Origin: Favolaschia claudopus
Lineage: Eukaryota; Basidiomycota; Agaricomycetes; Agaricales; Mycenaceae
Reading direction: 5' to 3'
Assembly (NCBI GenBank): GCA_037176885.1
Contig: JAWWNJ010000215.1
Location: forward strand, 222,365 to 286,364
DNA length: 64,000 bases
The notes below the pieces were generated by a model. It did not search any database. It saw nothing but the letters and a program-made list of their open reading frames with translations, and was not told where the DNA came from. Every line of letters starts with the position of its first letter. Within the stretch, counting starts at the first letter, position 1. Position numbers and translations under genes: made by a program. Positions 51,782 through 61,696 of this stretch are shown here, piece after piece.

Positions 51782-52846
51782 TCATCCCACTGCAGACAGC
51801 GGTTGTGCGTATGGAACACGAAACGGGTGGAAGTGATCGATGTAATGATTGAGCGCTCGCTGAATCGGTTCAACGGCGCCACTGCGGTACCTGGTGGCGA
51901 CGACGAAAAGGCGAAGGCATGAGAGACGTCTTAGCTTGCGGACGAGATCCCTGGCAAGCCCAGGGTATTGTGGCTGAATTCAAATCAGAAAAAAAACCAT
52001 GATTTTTGAAGATGATGAACTCACCGTTGGGTCATCAACTCCCCACATGATATCCGGCCTCACAATCAGCCTCTGTAATGCTGGGAGAAAATCGTCGAGT
52101 CGGGCGTAGTCGAGAAGTTGAACGGCCAAGCAATCGAGCTCCGTGATCGGCACGAGAGAATGTCCAAAGAAACTTGGACGCACGACGTCTTGCTCATCGG
52201 CTCGGGAGTGCGGATACACCAAATTTGACCGAATGAACATCGGCGCCATCGATGAGGGTGTGCACGTCGAAATGCCGCGCCTCAATCTCACGAAGGCTCG
52301 GCAAGAAATCGAGGGGAACAGAGGCTTCGCCATGGGCTTCGAAGTAGAGGGATAATAGAGAGAGAGGGCAAAAGATATGCTGCTGCTGGGAAAGAAATCG
52401 ACGGGACGAACGAGTCGATGGGTAAACCGTAGCGGAAGGTACGGAGAGTGGCATCCAAACAGAACAGAACGTCCTGGAAATCCACCGGTCCCATTATGTA
52501 CAGGAGCCGAAGATTGGTCATGCTCGCAAGAGCAGACCGAAAAACTGTGCCTTGGTGCCTTGAGGACGAGCGGTGTAGATGGAGGAGTCGTACCTGCGTA
52601 GAAATAAGCAATAAAAAACAGAGTAAAAAGATTTTTTTCTTACATAAGAGCCGAGGATTGGGCGAGTGTGAAGACTGCGAAAGAATTGCAGTGCTTGAGG
52701 AAAAGGAAGACGAACATATTGGTAGAGAAAAATTCCGCAAACGCGCGGAAATCTTGATTAACGAGGGTGAGGGAAAGGAGGGTGGAGGTAGCACAGAATT
52801 GGGCTATACGACGCCGAATTTCATTGGATATGCCGGTCGAGGACAT
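51782..52846 (-). CDS. F-box-like/LRR-type protein
   Basis: It starts at ATG 52846 (MSSTGISNEIRRRIAQFC). The first exon reads as an F-box-like helix bundle (STLLSLTLVNQDFRAFAEFF). After an intron, repeats of leucine-rich character follow (SMTNLRLLYIMGPVDFQDVL, DATLRTFRYGLPI, DFLPSLREIEARHF, ITELDCLAVQLLDYARLDD), ending RRLSCLRLFVVATRY ... QPLSAVG. F-box proteins recruit substrates to SCF ubiquitin ligases. One base in the GG at about 52214 must be dropped to join HSVKF to VYPHSRADEQ, consistent with the homopolymer errors seen elsewhere. It is divergent to the KDZ transposase with a 183-bp shared promoter. Confidence 0.55.
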
Positions 52847-53029
52847 GAGAGTGATGTGGAAGAGAGAATTTCCAAATTGGGACGTTTGTTGACAGCCATC
52901 ACTTCTCCTCCTCTCCTCCGTCGTCCCGCTGCTGTCTACATCGGCGGCCTCTGCGCGCAAACCCTCGTTCTGCCACCCTTGGCGCCGGTCCTCGACTGTG
53001 GTGCTCTGCTGCTCTCTTCCTCCGCAGCC

Positions 53030-56000
53030 ATGGCCAGACGTCGATTCACCTCAGTCTCAGTTTCTCGAGTGCCAGACTCAGACAGCGATGAAGGACCGGC
53101 GCCTACAACAGAACGAATGCGTTTGGACAGCACCGTACGCGTAGGGGGCCGCACAGTTCACTCCAGCCGATACCTCGACATTGAAACGTCCCCTCAAAAA
53201 CGTCGGCGCCAACACACACCCCAGCCAGATTACCTCGTACCGGATGTCGCTGCCGAGCCCGATTTTAGCTACGCTTCTGCGGATGTGCAACCTCCAGATG
53301 AAGAAGATTTCTTTGCGTTTGATGAGGGGCATCCGGTGGACAAAGGGCCTCGTGAATCACGGGAATCGGTGTGTATCCTATCGGCTTTTCGTTTGACAGC
53401 ACTTATCTGACAATCCTCATGTAAAGGACCGTCCCTTGAATATGTGGGCACGGTATGATCAGGAGCAGTATCTGGATGAGCTGCTGCGCTGCGAAGGACG
53501 CGGAGACTACGTCAATCAGTCTCGGTGTGCAGAGTGCGGCTTGGCTGGGACACAGGAGCATCGCTGTCGAGACTGCTTCACCGACGCGCTTTTCTGTTCA
53601 GCGTGCATGGTGAAGCTACACGCTGACAACCCGTTCCATACTATAGAGGTGTGTGGTTCGCTCACCCCCAATGACTTTTCGCTAACAAAGAATAGACGTG
53701 GAAATCTACTCATTTTTCACGCAATACTCTGAGGGCTATTGGAGCACGGCTTCAACTCGGTCACCTACGCGGCGAGCGCTGCCCCGGGATGCTCAAAACG
53801 AACGCCAGAAGAGGTTGCGGCGGACAGCAAGAAAACCCTTCTGTATTGTCGATCACAACGGAATCCACGAGGTCTTCGTCGACTTCTGTGTTTGTGGGCA
53901 TGCTCAGTCCGCCCATGGTACAGCTTCTTCGAGCAAGACTATACCCGGCAACACCCCTCCGACCTGCATCAGCAGCGACGTTCCGTGTCCTGCGTCAATT
54001 TCATAAGCATTCGTTCGAGTCAAAGTGTTCTCCGTTTGAATTCTACAACGCCCTGGCCCGCGAAACAAATAATACGGGCAATTTTCAGCCGCGGGTGAGT
54101 CTCCCAGCTTCTACTGTGTTACCGAAGTACTGACGTATCCCTAGAACCGCTACAGGGAGTTTGTTTGCATCTCGCGTGAATGGCGCCGGCTCCAACCTCC
54201 TCAAACGCTTTGGCCGGGGCCACATTGTGGATGGTGTGCGCAACATCGAAGCCGGTGCATGCGCGCTGCTTTGTCCCCACCTGCCCACAGCCTGGGAAGA
54301 ATCTTCCTTTCGGCGGGGAGTGGAGGTCAGCTCCGCATGAGGAGAAGTTTCTGTATGCCGGCTTCTACGCCGTGGATGCAAATTTCCGTATGGAACGCAA
54401 ACAGGTATCGTCGGAAGACGTCGACCCGGGCCTGAATGAAGGGGCCGCTTTTTTTGGGGAGGTTGGGGAATACATGGAGCATGTGAAGGCCCATTGGGAC
54501 GACGAACAGCAGGTATGAAGCCCAGCCCATTCTAAATGCTGGGATTGACCCGCATTTTTTGATCAGAAAAGTACATGCGTTTCGCACGACGCCGTCAATC
54601 AACCTGACCGCGAATCTCGCGGTACGGCTTCGTCTGGTATTGGGACCGTAGATTGCGCCCGCCACAACATGAAGCGCCCGAATGGAGTCGGGGACCTTCA
54701 AAAGGGCGAACGGTCAGTCTCTTTTTTCATAGCGTGCTATCACAAGCTAATAATGGACTTTAGCTATATTAACATGGATTACATGCTTTGGAAAAGCCTC
54801 GAAGGCTACGACGAGCTCATGTTGATCGTCCCTCTCGTACGATATCGTGTGCCAATGGAGCATTAATCTTTGGCCCCGCCTCCTTTCATACAGTCCGGAA
54901 TTCCATCGACGCGCGGGGACGGGATACCGTCGGTGGATGTTCCTTGTCCCCAAGTTCCATCTACCGGCACACATCGAGGAGTGCAACATTCGCTACTCCT
55001 TCAACTTGACGCCGTACGTTGGGCAGACGGACGGAGAGGCACCGGAGCGGGGATGGGCAAACGTGAATCCGTTGGCAACGAGCACGAAGGAGGATGGGGG
55101 CCCGGAGCTCGGCGGGACACCCTCGACGATCACTTCAACGACTGGAATCATAAGAAGATCATCGCTCTCGGTCAGTTGATGCTGGGCCGCATCCAGAAGG
55201 CCGTGGCGGAGATGGTGGAGAAGCAGGAGGAGTTGGTGGAGATGGAGGCTTCGCTGCCAGAGGAGATCGTGAAGGAGTGGACGAAGGCGATGCAATTGTG
55301 GGAGGCCGACGCTACGAAGCCGAATCCCTTCGACGTGAAGGAAAAGCATGCGAGTTTGGAGGCCGTGCGGGGGCGGATCGCCAATGAGACGCGGGGTGCG
55401 CGGGCAGGAGATGCGGCCGACGATGTGCGGGGTGAGCTCCACGCGTCCGAGATGATAGAGATGGGATTGCGCTTGGAGTCACAGCAGCGCGATTTGGGAT
55501 CGGATAACGCAGTATTGACGGCGCATGCGTCAGACGGGCAGAAGACGACTCTCCTGGAGCGCCGCAACAAACTCGCTCGCAAGATCACCAGCTGGATCAA
55601 AATCCAGAGCGAGTTTCAGCCCGAGGTGGCCCGTCTGAGGGAGGCAGACGATCGTGCGCGCGCAGAGGCGGCCAAGTCTCAGCCGACGACGGGAATCGCA
55701 GTCGAGAGCGTGCAGCTCTGGCTGCCATCGAAGCAAGCCAAGACGCCGGGATCCGCCCCCAAGCCATCTCATGCTCGCTACGAATTCGACATGCGGGAGG
55801 CGCGCGCGCATGAGGCCCTCGAGGAGGTACGGTGCCTCCTCCTCGTTCGCACCCACCACTACAAGTTCAAAGATAAGAACGTGTTCGGAGTGGCAAAGTC
55901 TACCCGTTCGAGAACCACTATCGAGGTGCTGGATGAGCGCATCCGACGGGAGGCGAATGAATACCGGGCAGCGCGCAGCGCAATGGCTAGCTTGGCTCCC

Positions 56001-56696
56001 TCTCTTAACGAGACACGGTGGGCTCTGGTGTTGAGGGATCTGAAACCGGAGGATATTCGGGCAATGCCGCGCGCATTATTCAGCGACCCCGAGAAACGGA
56101 AGGGGAAGAAGCGTGCGCGGAGGGACAAGGAGGCGGCAGAACCCAAGGAGATGTCATGGATCTGGCGGACGGGGATGACTTCTCTTGGAGCATCAGCGGC
56201 GACAAGTGAGGAGGCGGCTGCGAGGGCTACGAACGAAAGCCTTCGCGTAGAGTGGGCCAAGGCTCGGGCTCGGGCACATCGGTGGAGGGAGGAGGTAGAC
56301 TTGTTGGAGGAAGAGATGCGTCGCATCCTTGTCTTCCTTGACTGGAAGGCAGGTTGGTGGCGGGAGCTCAATGGTCGGGGTGATGTGAGGGATCCAGGGC
56401 TGAAGGAAGGGCTTGTTGCGTATGCAGAGCGCCAAGCTGGTATTCAGGAGGCGATCAAGCAGAGATTCGAGTCCGATTGGCAGGATGTCGCCCAGTGGAT
56501 TGCCATGGGTCGTGAGGGAGCGGCTGCATCGAGGGAGAGGGCGTCGGCAGCGATGGAAGGTGGTAGCGATGAGGGCGAGGAAGAAGAAGACGAGGATAGC
56601 GCCGATGAATCCCTCCAGCCTGTGCCTTCCGCTTCAAGAAATGTCGCCGCAGTTTCCGTTGGTTTCGTAGCGAACTCACTGTTACCGGACGCTTAG
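53030..56696 (+). CDS. CxC2-type KDZ transposase
   Basis: Begins MARRRFTSVSVSRVPDSDSD. Exons include 53030-53368 and one from 53427. The CxC2 cysteine cluster reads SRCAECGLAGTQEHRCRDC and FCSACMVKLHADNPFHTIE. The KDZ core follows: FCIVDHNGIHEVFVDFCVC, VQLLRARLYPATP, FESKCSPFEFYNALA, FGRGHIVDGV, CPQPGKNLP, FLYAGFYAVDANFRMERK. Catalytic-type acids sit in GIGTVDCARHNMKRP and TDGEAPERGW. The C-terminal half (FNDWNHKKI ... MREARAHEALEEVRCLL ... LRVEWAKARARAHRWREEV) is the long helical tail usual in the family. At least six one-base frame changes occur; most are cured by removing one base from a C or G run (CCCC near 54272, GGGGG near 55096), so the true gene may be intact. It is the likely mobilising enzyme of the 18472-57059 region. 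Confidence 0.8.
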
Positions 56697-56967
56697 CTTA
56701 CGATGGTGTATCTCTCGTATTTTTCGTGTACTTGTGTGTAGAAACCGATTATATTTCATGAATTTACAGTGGGAGATGCGCTGGCAGTCCTTCCGGATTG
56801 GGAAGGACCTTGAGTTCCTAACAGAATGCAACAATGATGGCGGGCAAGGCCAAACAGTCCCTACATATCTCTTCATCGTCAACGATGATCAACGCCTCTT
56901 GATCGCTGTGTGGACAGCGAGCACGGTCTTTCTGCCAACGTCAAGGCACTATAACACCGGGTAAGCT

Positions 56968-57059
56968 CTCCAGTGGTCTTTTATAAAAGGAAGCCGGTAA
57001 ACTACTGCGAATTTTTAATAACAGACGAAGCGGTAACTACAGCCCTTTTTTATAAAAAA
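56968..57059 (-). repeat. Right 92-bp terminal/subterminal inverted repeat
   Basis: Inverted relative of 18472-18563, located 271 bp after the KDZ stop. It has identical TTTTTTATAAAAAA, TTATTAAAAA, GCAGTAGTTTACCG and TTTTATAAAAGA blocks at the same spacing. An additional GTAGTTACCGCTT lies between the first two blocks. Confidence 0.75.
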
Positions 57060-59532
57060 CCACCAGCAAGGGGTGCGGGAGTTGAGATCGTTGATTGCCA
57101 TGATTTTTTGGTCGCAATACTATTCCGATTCGCGAATTAGGATTCAGGGGGAAGCTATAATCAATGCAGCAAACACCAATAATCGCTCGAAAACGAATGG
57201 TCGTAGGTTCGTTACAACTTGGTTTCCGAGGGCTGCATTTTGATATGCACTCCCGAAGCAATCAGCCTGTGCTTTGTAGCACTCCATATCTACAAAACGA
57301 ACGGTTGTATGGGTTCGAAGAAAATAGCAAGATGGAGGAACATCACGACACCTCTGTTCGGGCAGACATCGCCCGAGAGCCGACAGTGAGGGTTGTATTC
57401 ACAATGCGTAGAGTCTCTCCACTACAAGGCAGAGCCAAGATCAGAATCGAGTTAGCCGGGGAGAGTGTTTTCACTTACAGCGCCGCAGGGGCGTGGAAGA
57501 CAACGTTGAGCGATTGAGAGACGGTGAACACATCTGGTTGTAAGATCCAGAGACAGAGGCCAGACATCTATTGGCGAGTTCCAGCTGAAAATAATATCGA
57601 GTCTGGCTTCACTTACAAGTCAATAAGATATGCGGAACACCCTCCGTGGACATTCCCTCCACCGTTAAGCATATCTGCACAATGCAGTCATGATTGCAAG
57701 TAGAAATTCGACCGGCGCAAACAGAGAAATACATGAACGATTACCTTCGGCTACGACAATCTCACAAACCAGCCTCCCCTCCTTCTTCAGCGGCTCCGCA
57801 GCTTTACTGTCCTAGGAGGCATGGGTAACCACTAGTCGCTTGAATTATGGAATCTCCGAAGACGGTCTTCCCTTTTTCTATCCTTTGCTGGCGATGCTTT
57901 GCGAAGTACCGTGGAATGTCAGTGAAGTACTTCATCTGCTCAGGGTCAAGATTTCCTGAGATCGCATTGCGGTGGGCGCCTTTGAGAGGCGTAGGCCAAA
58001 TAGAGGGGAAAGTGGCGGAGGGCGAAAAAGCGAGCTGGCAGCGGCCACTGTCACGGACAGTGACGTGGGAACATAGCAAACACGATCACGTGGAATCGCG
58101 CTTCAGGCAAGCCTCGATTGCGCATCGTGATTATTCCGAGGTTGAAAGTAAATGTCAATGCAGCACCAAAATCTCCATCCACGCTTGATTCCTTGAAAGT
58201 AAGCTTCTGCAGTAAACTCGAAGCTGGTGTAAACTCATCTTCAACGTGAGACTCCAAAGTCTCCAAGATGCGGAATGTGAGTTGAATGAACCTACTCGAT
58301 GTTCGTGTCCATTTTTTAAGCCCTGGTTGCGCGGGTGCGCCGCTGCGAAACTTCATAACGTTGAACATGTTTCTTCCAAGTCCATGCAGGAGAAGCCCGT
58401 TCGATTCGGGAGGGAGCTGTGGTTTCGGTGGTAAGCGAAGACTTTTTCTGTCGTGACATTCAACCAAGACGAACCAATTGGCAGAATTAGCAGCTATACA
58501 CAGTCTGAAAGGCGCGATAAGTATATATGGTCAGTTCAGTGTCAGCTTACGAACAGTCAAAAATGCTCATACCAAGGCTTGAATGCGATGGTGCGTCCCC
58601 TACAAGTAGTCGAGGACGCGGTTCGAGCGTTTCCTGTAATTTCTTGGTGAAATTTTGTCGCATGGCACTCTGGCACTTGAATACAAAACTGGCTCGGATT
58701 TTGTATCATCAATTGTCGAGTGCGCTGGTGCGCGTCTGCTTTCCATACGTTGTAGTAAGCGCAGAGTATACAGGCAGATCGCCCGTTCGATTCGGGATAT
58801 TCGACTAGCAAAGCGGGCGAATGCACATTTTTTTCCATTCACCAGCGTTCTATGATGCGCAGAACTCGCGTTAGCGGCGTTTATCTTGAGCAGGAAAATT
58901 TGAAGGATTGCAACGACTTGTCGTCCTTTTTGTTATGTTCCTCGAACCAGGGGAATGACGGTGAAGGCAATTGGGGCTTGTCCTATTTTCAGTCGAAATG
59001 AGTGATAGCCACATTCAACAAGAGAAAAGAATGACCTGATGTACCTGCTTACCTTGCCTCATATCGTCCCAATTTAGTGAGCAATGGTACGGTATTACCG
59101 ATGCGGAGTTCCATTCGGGAGCACTGCTGCCAGGTATGATGTAAACTTAGGGTTGAAACTAAGTCCGAGCTCGGTCTAGACCACCAAGAAGCGGAGAAGA
59201 TAAGCCCAGTGGAGAATCTCGGGTTTAAACAGATAGAAAACTCGAGGAGAACATGAGTCGGTCCGGCTGCCACCGCGAATTTGCAGGTAAAAAAAATCGA
59301 AAGCCAGTAAATCGATCAAGCTTTGTGCAGAAGAAGCAGCTTTTTTGAAGCCAGTAGGACGAAAAGCAGTCGTACACGACGAGCAAAAGGCCGTCGATGA
59401 TGGTGGATTGAGTTTGAGTTGCAAAAGACGTGTTCGGGCCGAAAAATCCGGTCAAGATCTGATGATCTTTTGACAGATTGCTTTGTCAGCAGCGGCTTGC
59501 TTGTCCCCCGCCATCGTCTGTGTGCTCGCAAA
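57060..59532. other. Intergenic stretch outside the KDZ region
   Basis: No gene is convincingly supported. A minus-strand frame at about 58054-58372 (MFNVMKFRSGAPAQPGLKKW...) is open for roughly 105 residues but matches no family I know and shows no clear splice partners. An additional minus frame at 57804-57960 (MKYFTDIPRYFAKHRQQRIE) may be unrelated. Confidence 0.3.
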
Positions 59533-60270
59533 ATGATTCGGTTCGACACTCTCCCGCCCGAAGTAATGCAAGCAATGTGCACCCCCATGCACCAGATTCT
59601 CCCCCCGACTGCCCTCCCACCAACGAACTCCCAGATGCCCCACCCCTCCTCGGCATCCCCATACGCTCCCTATCCTTCGTCATCGTCATCTGCGACGCAA
59701 CCCCCAAAGATGAGCGGCGGGCTTTATCTGGGATCTCTCAGCGCCGTCAACGACCACCCTTTGCTGCGCCTCCCATGGGATTACACACCTCGTACAGGCT
59801 TTGGAAGCGCCATGGGCGCCTCCAGCACGAAAGGAGGATGGATTCGTGGCTTATAGCATCGATATTCGGGATAAGGAGACTGTGGATCTGAGACCACATC
59901 TGGAGGCCGCCTGCGTATACATTGAGCGCGCATTGAAACGCGGCGAGGGCGTGTTGGTGCATTGTCAGCAGGTTCGTGATCTTGTCCTTGTTCTTTTTGA
60001 TTGGTTCTATTTTTTTCGAGCAATTCCTTTTTTCGTAGACCAACGATAATGAACTAATCTTCTATGCATCTCTGCAGGGGCGTCTCCCGCTCCCCCTCAA
60101 TCGTCATCGCATACCTCATCCGCAACCACGGCATGTCCTACGAGGCCGCGCTCGCATTCGTCAAGCGCAAACGCGCCTGTGCGAAACCGAACCCCGGCTT
60201 TGCGCGTGCGCTCGTGGAGTGGGAGCAGGCTTGGCGCCGGCCCCAGGCTCAACGGCGATTTACATCCTGA
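59533..60270 (+). CDS. Dual-specificity protein phosphatase
   Basis: Start MIRFDTLPPEVMQAMCTPMH. A Pro/Ser-rich linker is followed by the DSP fold: GGLYLGSLSAVNDHPLLR, HGITHLVQALEAPW, VAYSIDIRDKETVDLRPHLE. The catalytic P-loop is HCQQGVSRS (Cys nucleophile, Arg) with exons 59533-59971 and about 60079-60270. The tail RKRACAKPNPGFARALVEWE is typical. It dephosphorylates Tyr/Ser/Thr in target proteins; the substrate is unknown. Two one-base excesses, one in CCC near 59780 and one in GGGG at 60077-60080, break the frame. Both vanish if one homopolymer base is dropped, so I treat the gene as intact and the breaks as sequence error. Confidence 0.82.
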
Positions 60271-61696
60271 ATTAGGCAGGATCCCTTTGTAATAACAAAA
60301 GCCCGGTCGCGTGCGTTTCTTCCTTTCTTCGGCATGTAGTAATTGACAGAATGCATGTCCCGTAGATTCGCCACACCCGACTCATTTGCGGGATTTCTAA
60401 TCCAACTACTGACGCCGACCTTCGCTCATTCACTCTCGTTTTTGGATCTCTCACGACTCTCACCAACACACATCATTCATCCATCCACCATCTATCCAAT
60501 CAATCCAATCCGCAACCTGACTGTCTACGTCGCAGCCTCATGAACCCCTGTCTGTCTGTTGATTCACTCACTCCTTCGCCCTGTCTTTGTACATACCACG
60601 CTCATTCTCATCTTATCGCATTATCATCATCGCGTGACGCCGTTCCTTTCATTGAATCTGTATCTCATTCGTTATCTTTCTCGGACTCGGACATGCAGAC
60701 GGACAGACATACTCGGACGCTTTCTCTGCGCCTTCCATCTACCCATCTATCTCGCAACTAGTACTGGTGCTTCGTGGGTTTCAATAAACCCCGACACCGA
60801 CCTGTTGGAAAAATCATGTTGTATTGTATTGTACTTGTCTTCGATCTTGTCGGACATCATCTGCTACCTGCCCACGCACGCACTCACATCTCTCCATTCA
60901 TCCTATACCACCACCCCTCCATCCTATTTTCCTCTCTATTTCATCTATGTCCCTTGTCTTGCTTTCGTTTTTGGGTTTACGGGCTTTTGTCGGACTATTT
61001 ATCTATTTATTAGAATGTCTACGCCTGTAGGCACTTTTCTATCATTTTGTTCCTCTCCTCTGTTTTGGGTATCTGGGTTGTTTTGGTCTTTCACGCATTT
61101 TCTTTCTTTCGTTTTTGTTTGCACTACCCTCTTTTGCCTTGTTCATTGATACACGCTCTGTTTGCTGTCACCTACTTACTTTCTTTCGAAAATCTTGCAT
61201 TGAGTACTCCAACAATGCGCATACTCGTTGGAGCAGAGATTGTCTGATCTGGGTTCAACTCCCACCGCAGATATTCCTCAAGTGGCGCTTTGTTTTTTTT
61301 TCTTTGAAAGAACAGTAAACTTGTCGAGTGAGGGCTTCCAATGAATTTCTTCAACAGCCTCTAGATATCCAAATTCGAGAGGAAGGAAGATCGGGTAATA
61401 GGTATTTCTCCCTCGGGGATTCTACGAGAAGCCATCGAGTTAATTTCAAAGTGGCTCGTGGGTCGCCGGTTGAATACATGGAATCTCTGGAGCATGCAAC
61501 TGAACTAGGCCAGGTCAGAAACTGTAAGCCACAACCCACCCACAAAATCGAAGTTTTTGCCGAATCGTGCCGAACCCCTCGGCTAATTTCGCTCTAACCG
61601 CACCATCACCATGCAATCCATAACCTTTGTGTTCTCGGGCGCTAGAATCGCCATCTGCGCACCTTTGCGTTCCCTACGCACCCCGCACTCTATCCT
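60271..61696. other. Intergenic region between phosphatase and GMC genes
   Basis: Strongly C/T-rich between 60400 and 61160 (3' UTR or 5' leader character), with no conserved frame. A tRNA-like B-box GGGTTCAACTCCC lies at about 61250 with a T-run 50 bp further, but the acceptor and D-arm do not fold. Confidence 0.5.

Larger units (their letters stand above)
18472..57059. mobile_element. Putative composite KDZ/TET transposon with nested Gypsy element
   Basis: The interval is bounded by two 92-bp inverted repeats of about 75% identity. It contains a CxC2-type KDZ transposase, a TET/JBP dioxygenase and five other genes; nearby carboxylesterase and phosphatase genes lie outside. Removing element B (20,255 bp plus a 4-bp duplication) leaves about 18.3 kb. 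Linkage of TET/JBP genes to KDZ transposases is established for basidiomycetes (Iyer and colleagues, 2014). That these particular repeats are the mobile ends is my inference; no target-site duplication was identified. Confidence 0.55.

Noticed and set aside
58054..58372. Minus-strand ORF of about 105 residues
   Set aside because: No recognised domain, no splice context and no codon evidence; left as uncertain.
61225..61300. tRNA-like T-arm GGGTTCAACTCCC on the plus strand
   Set aside because: No matching 5' acceptor TCTGCGG-like sequence within 100 bp and no cloverleaf.
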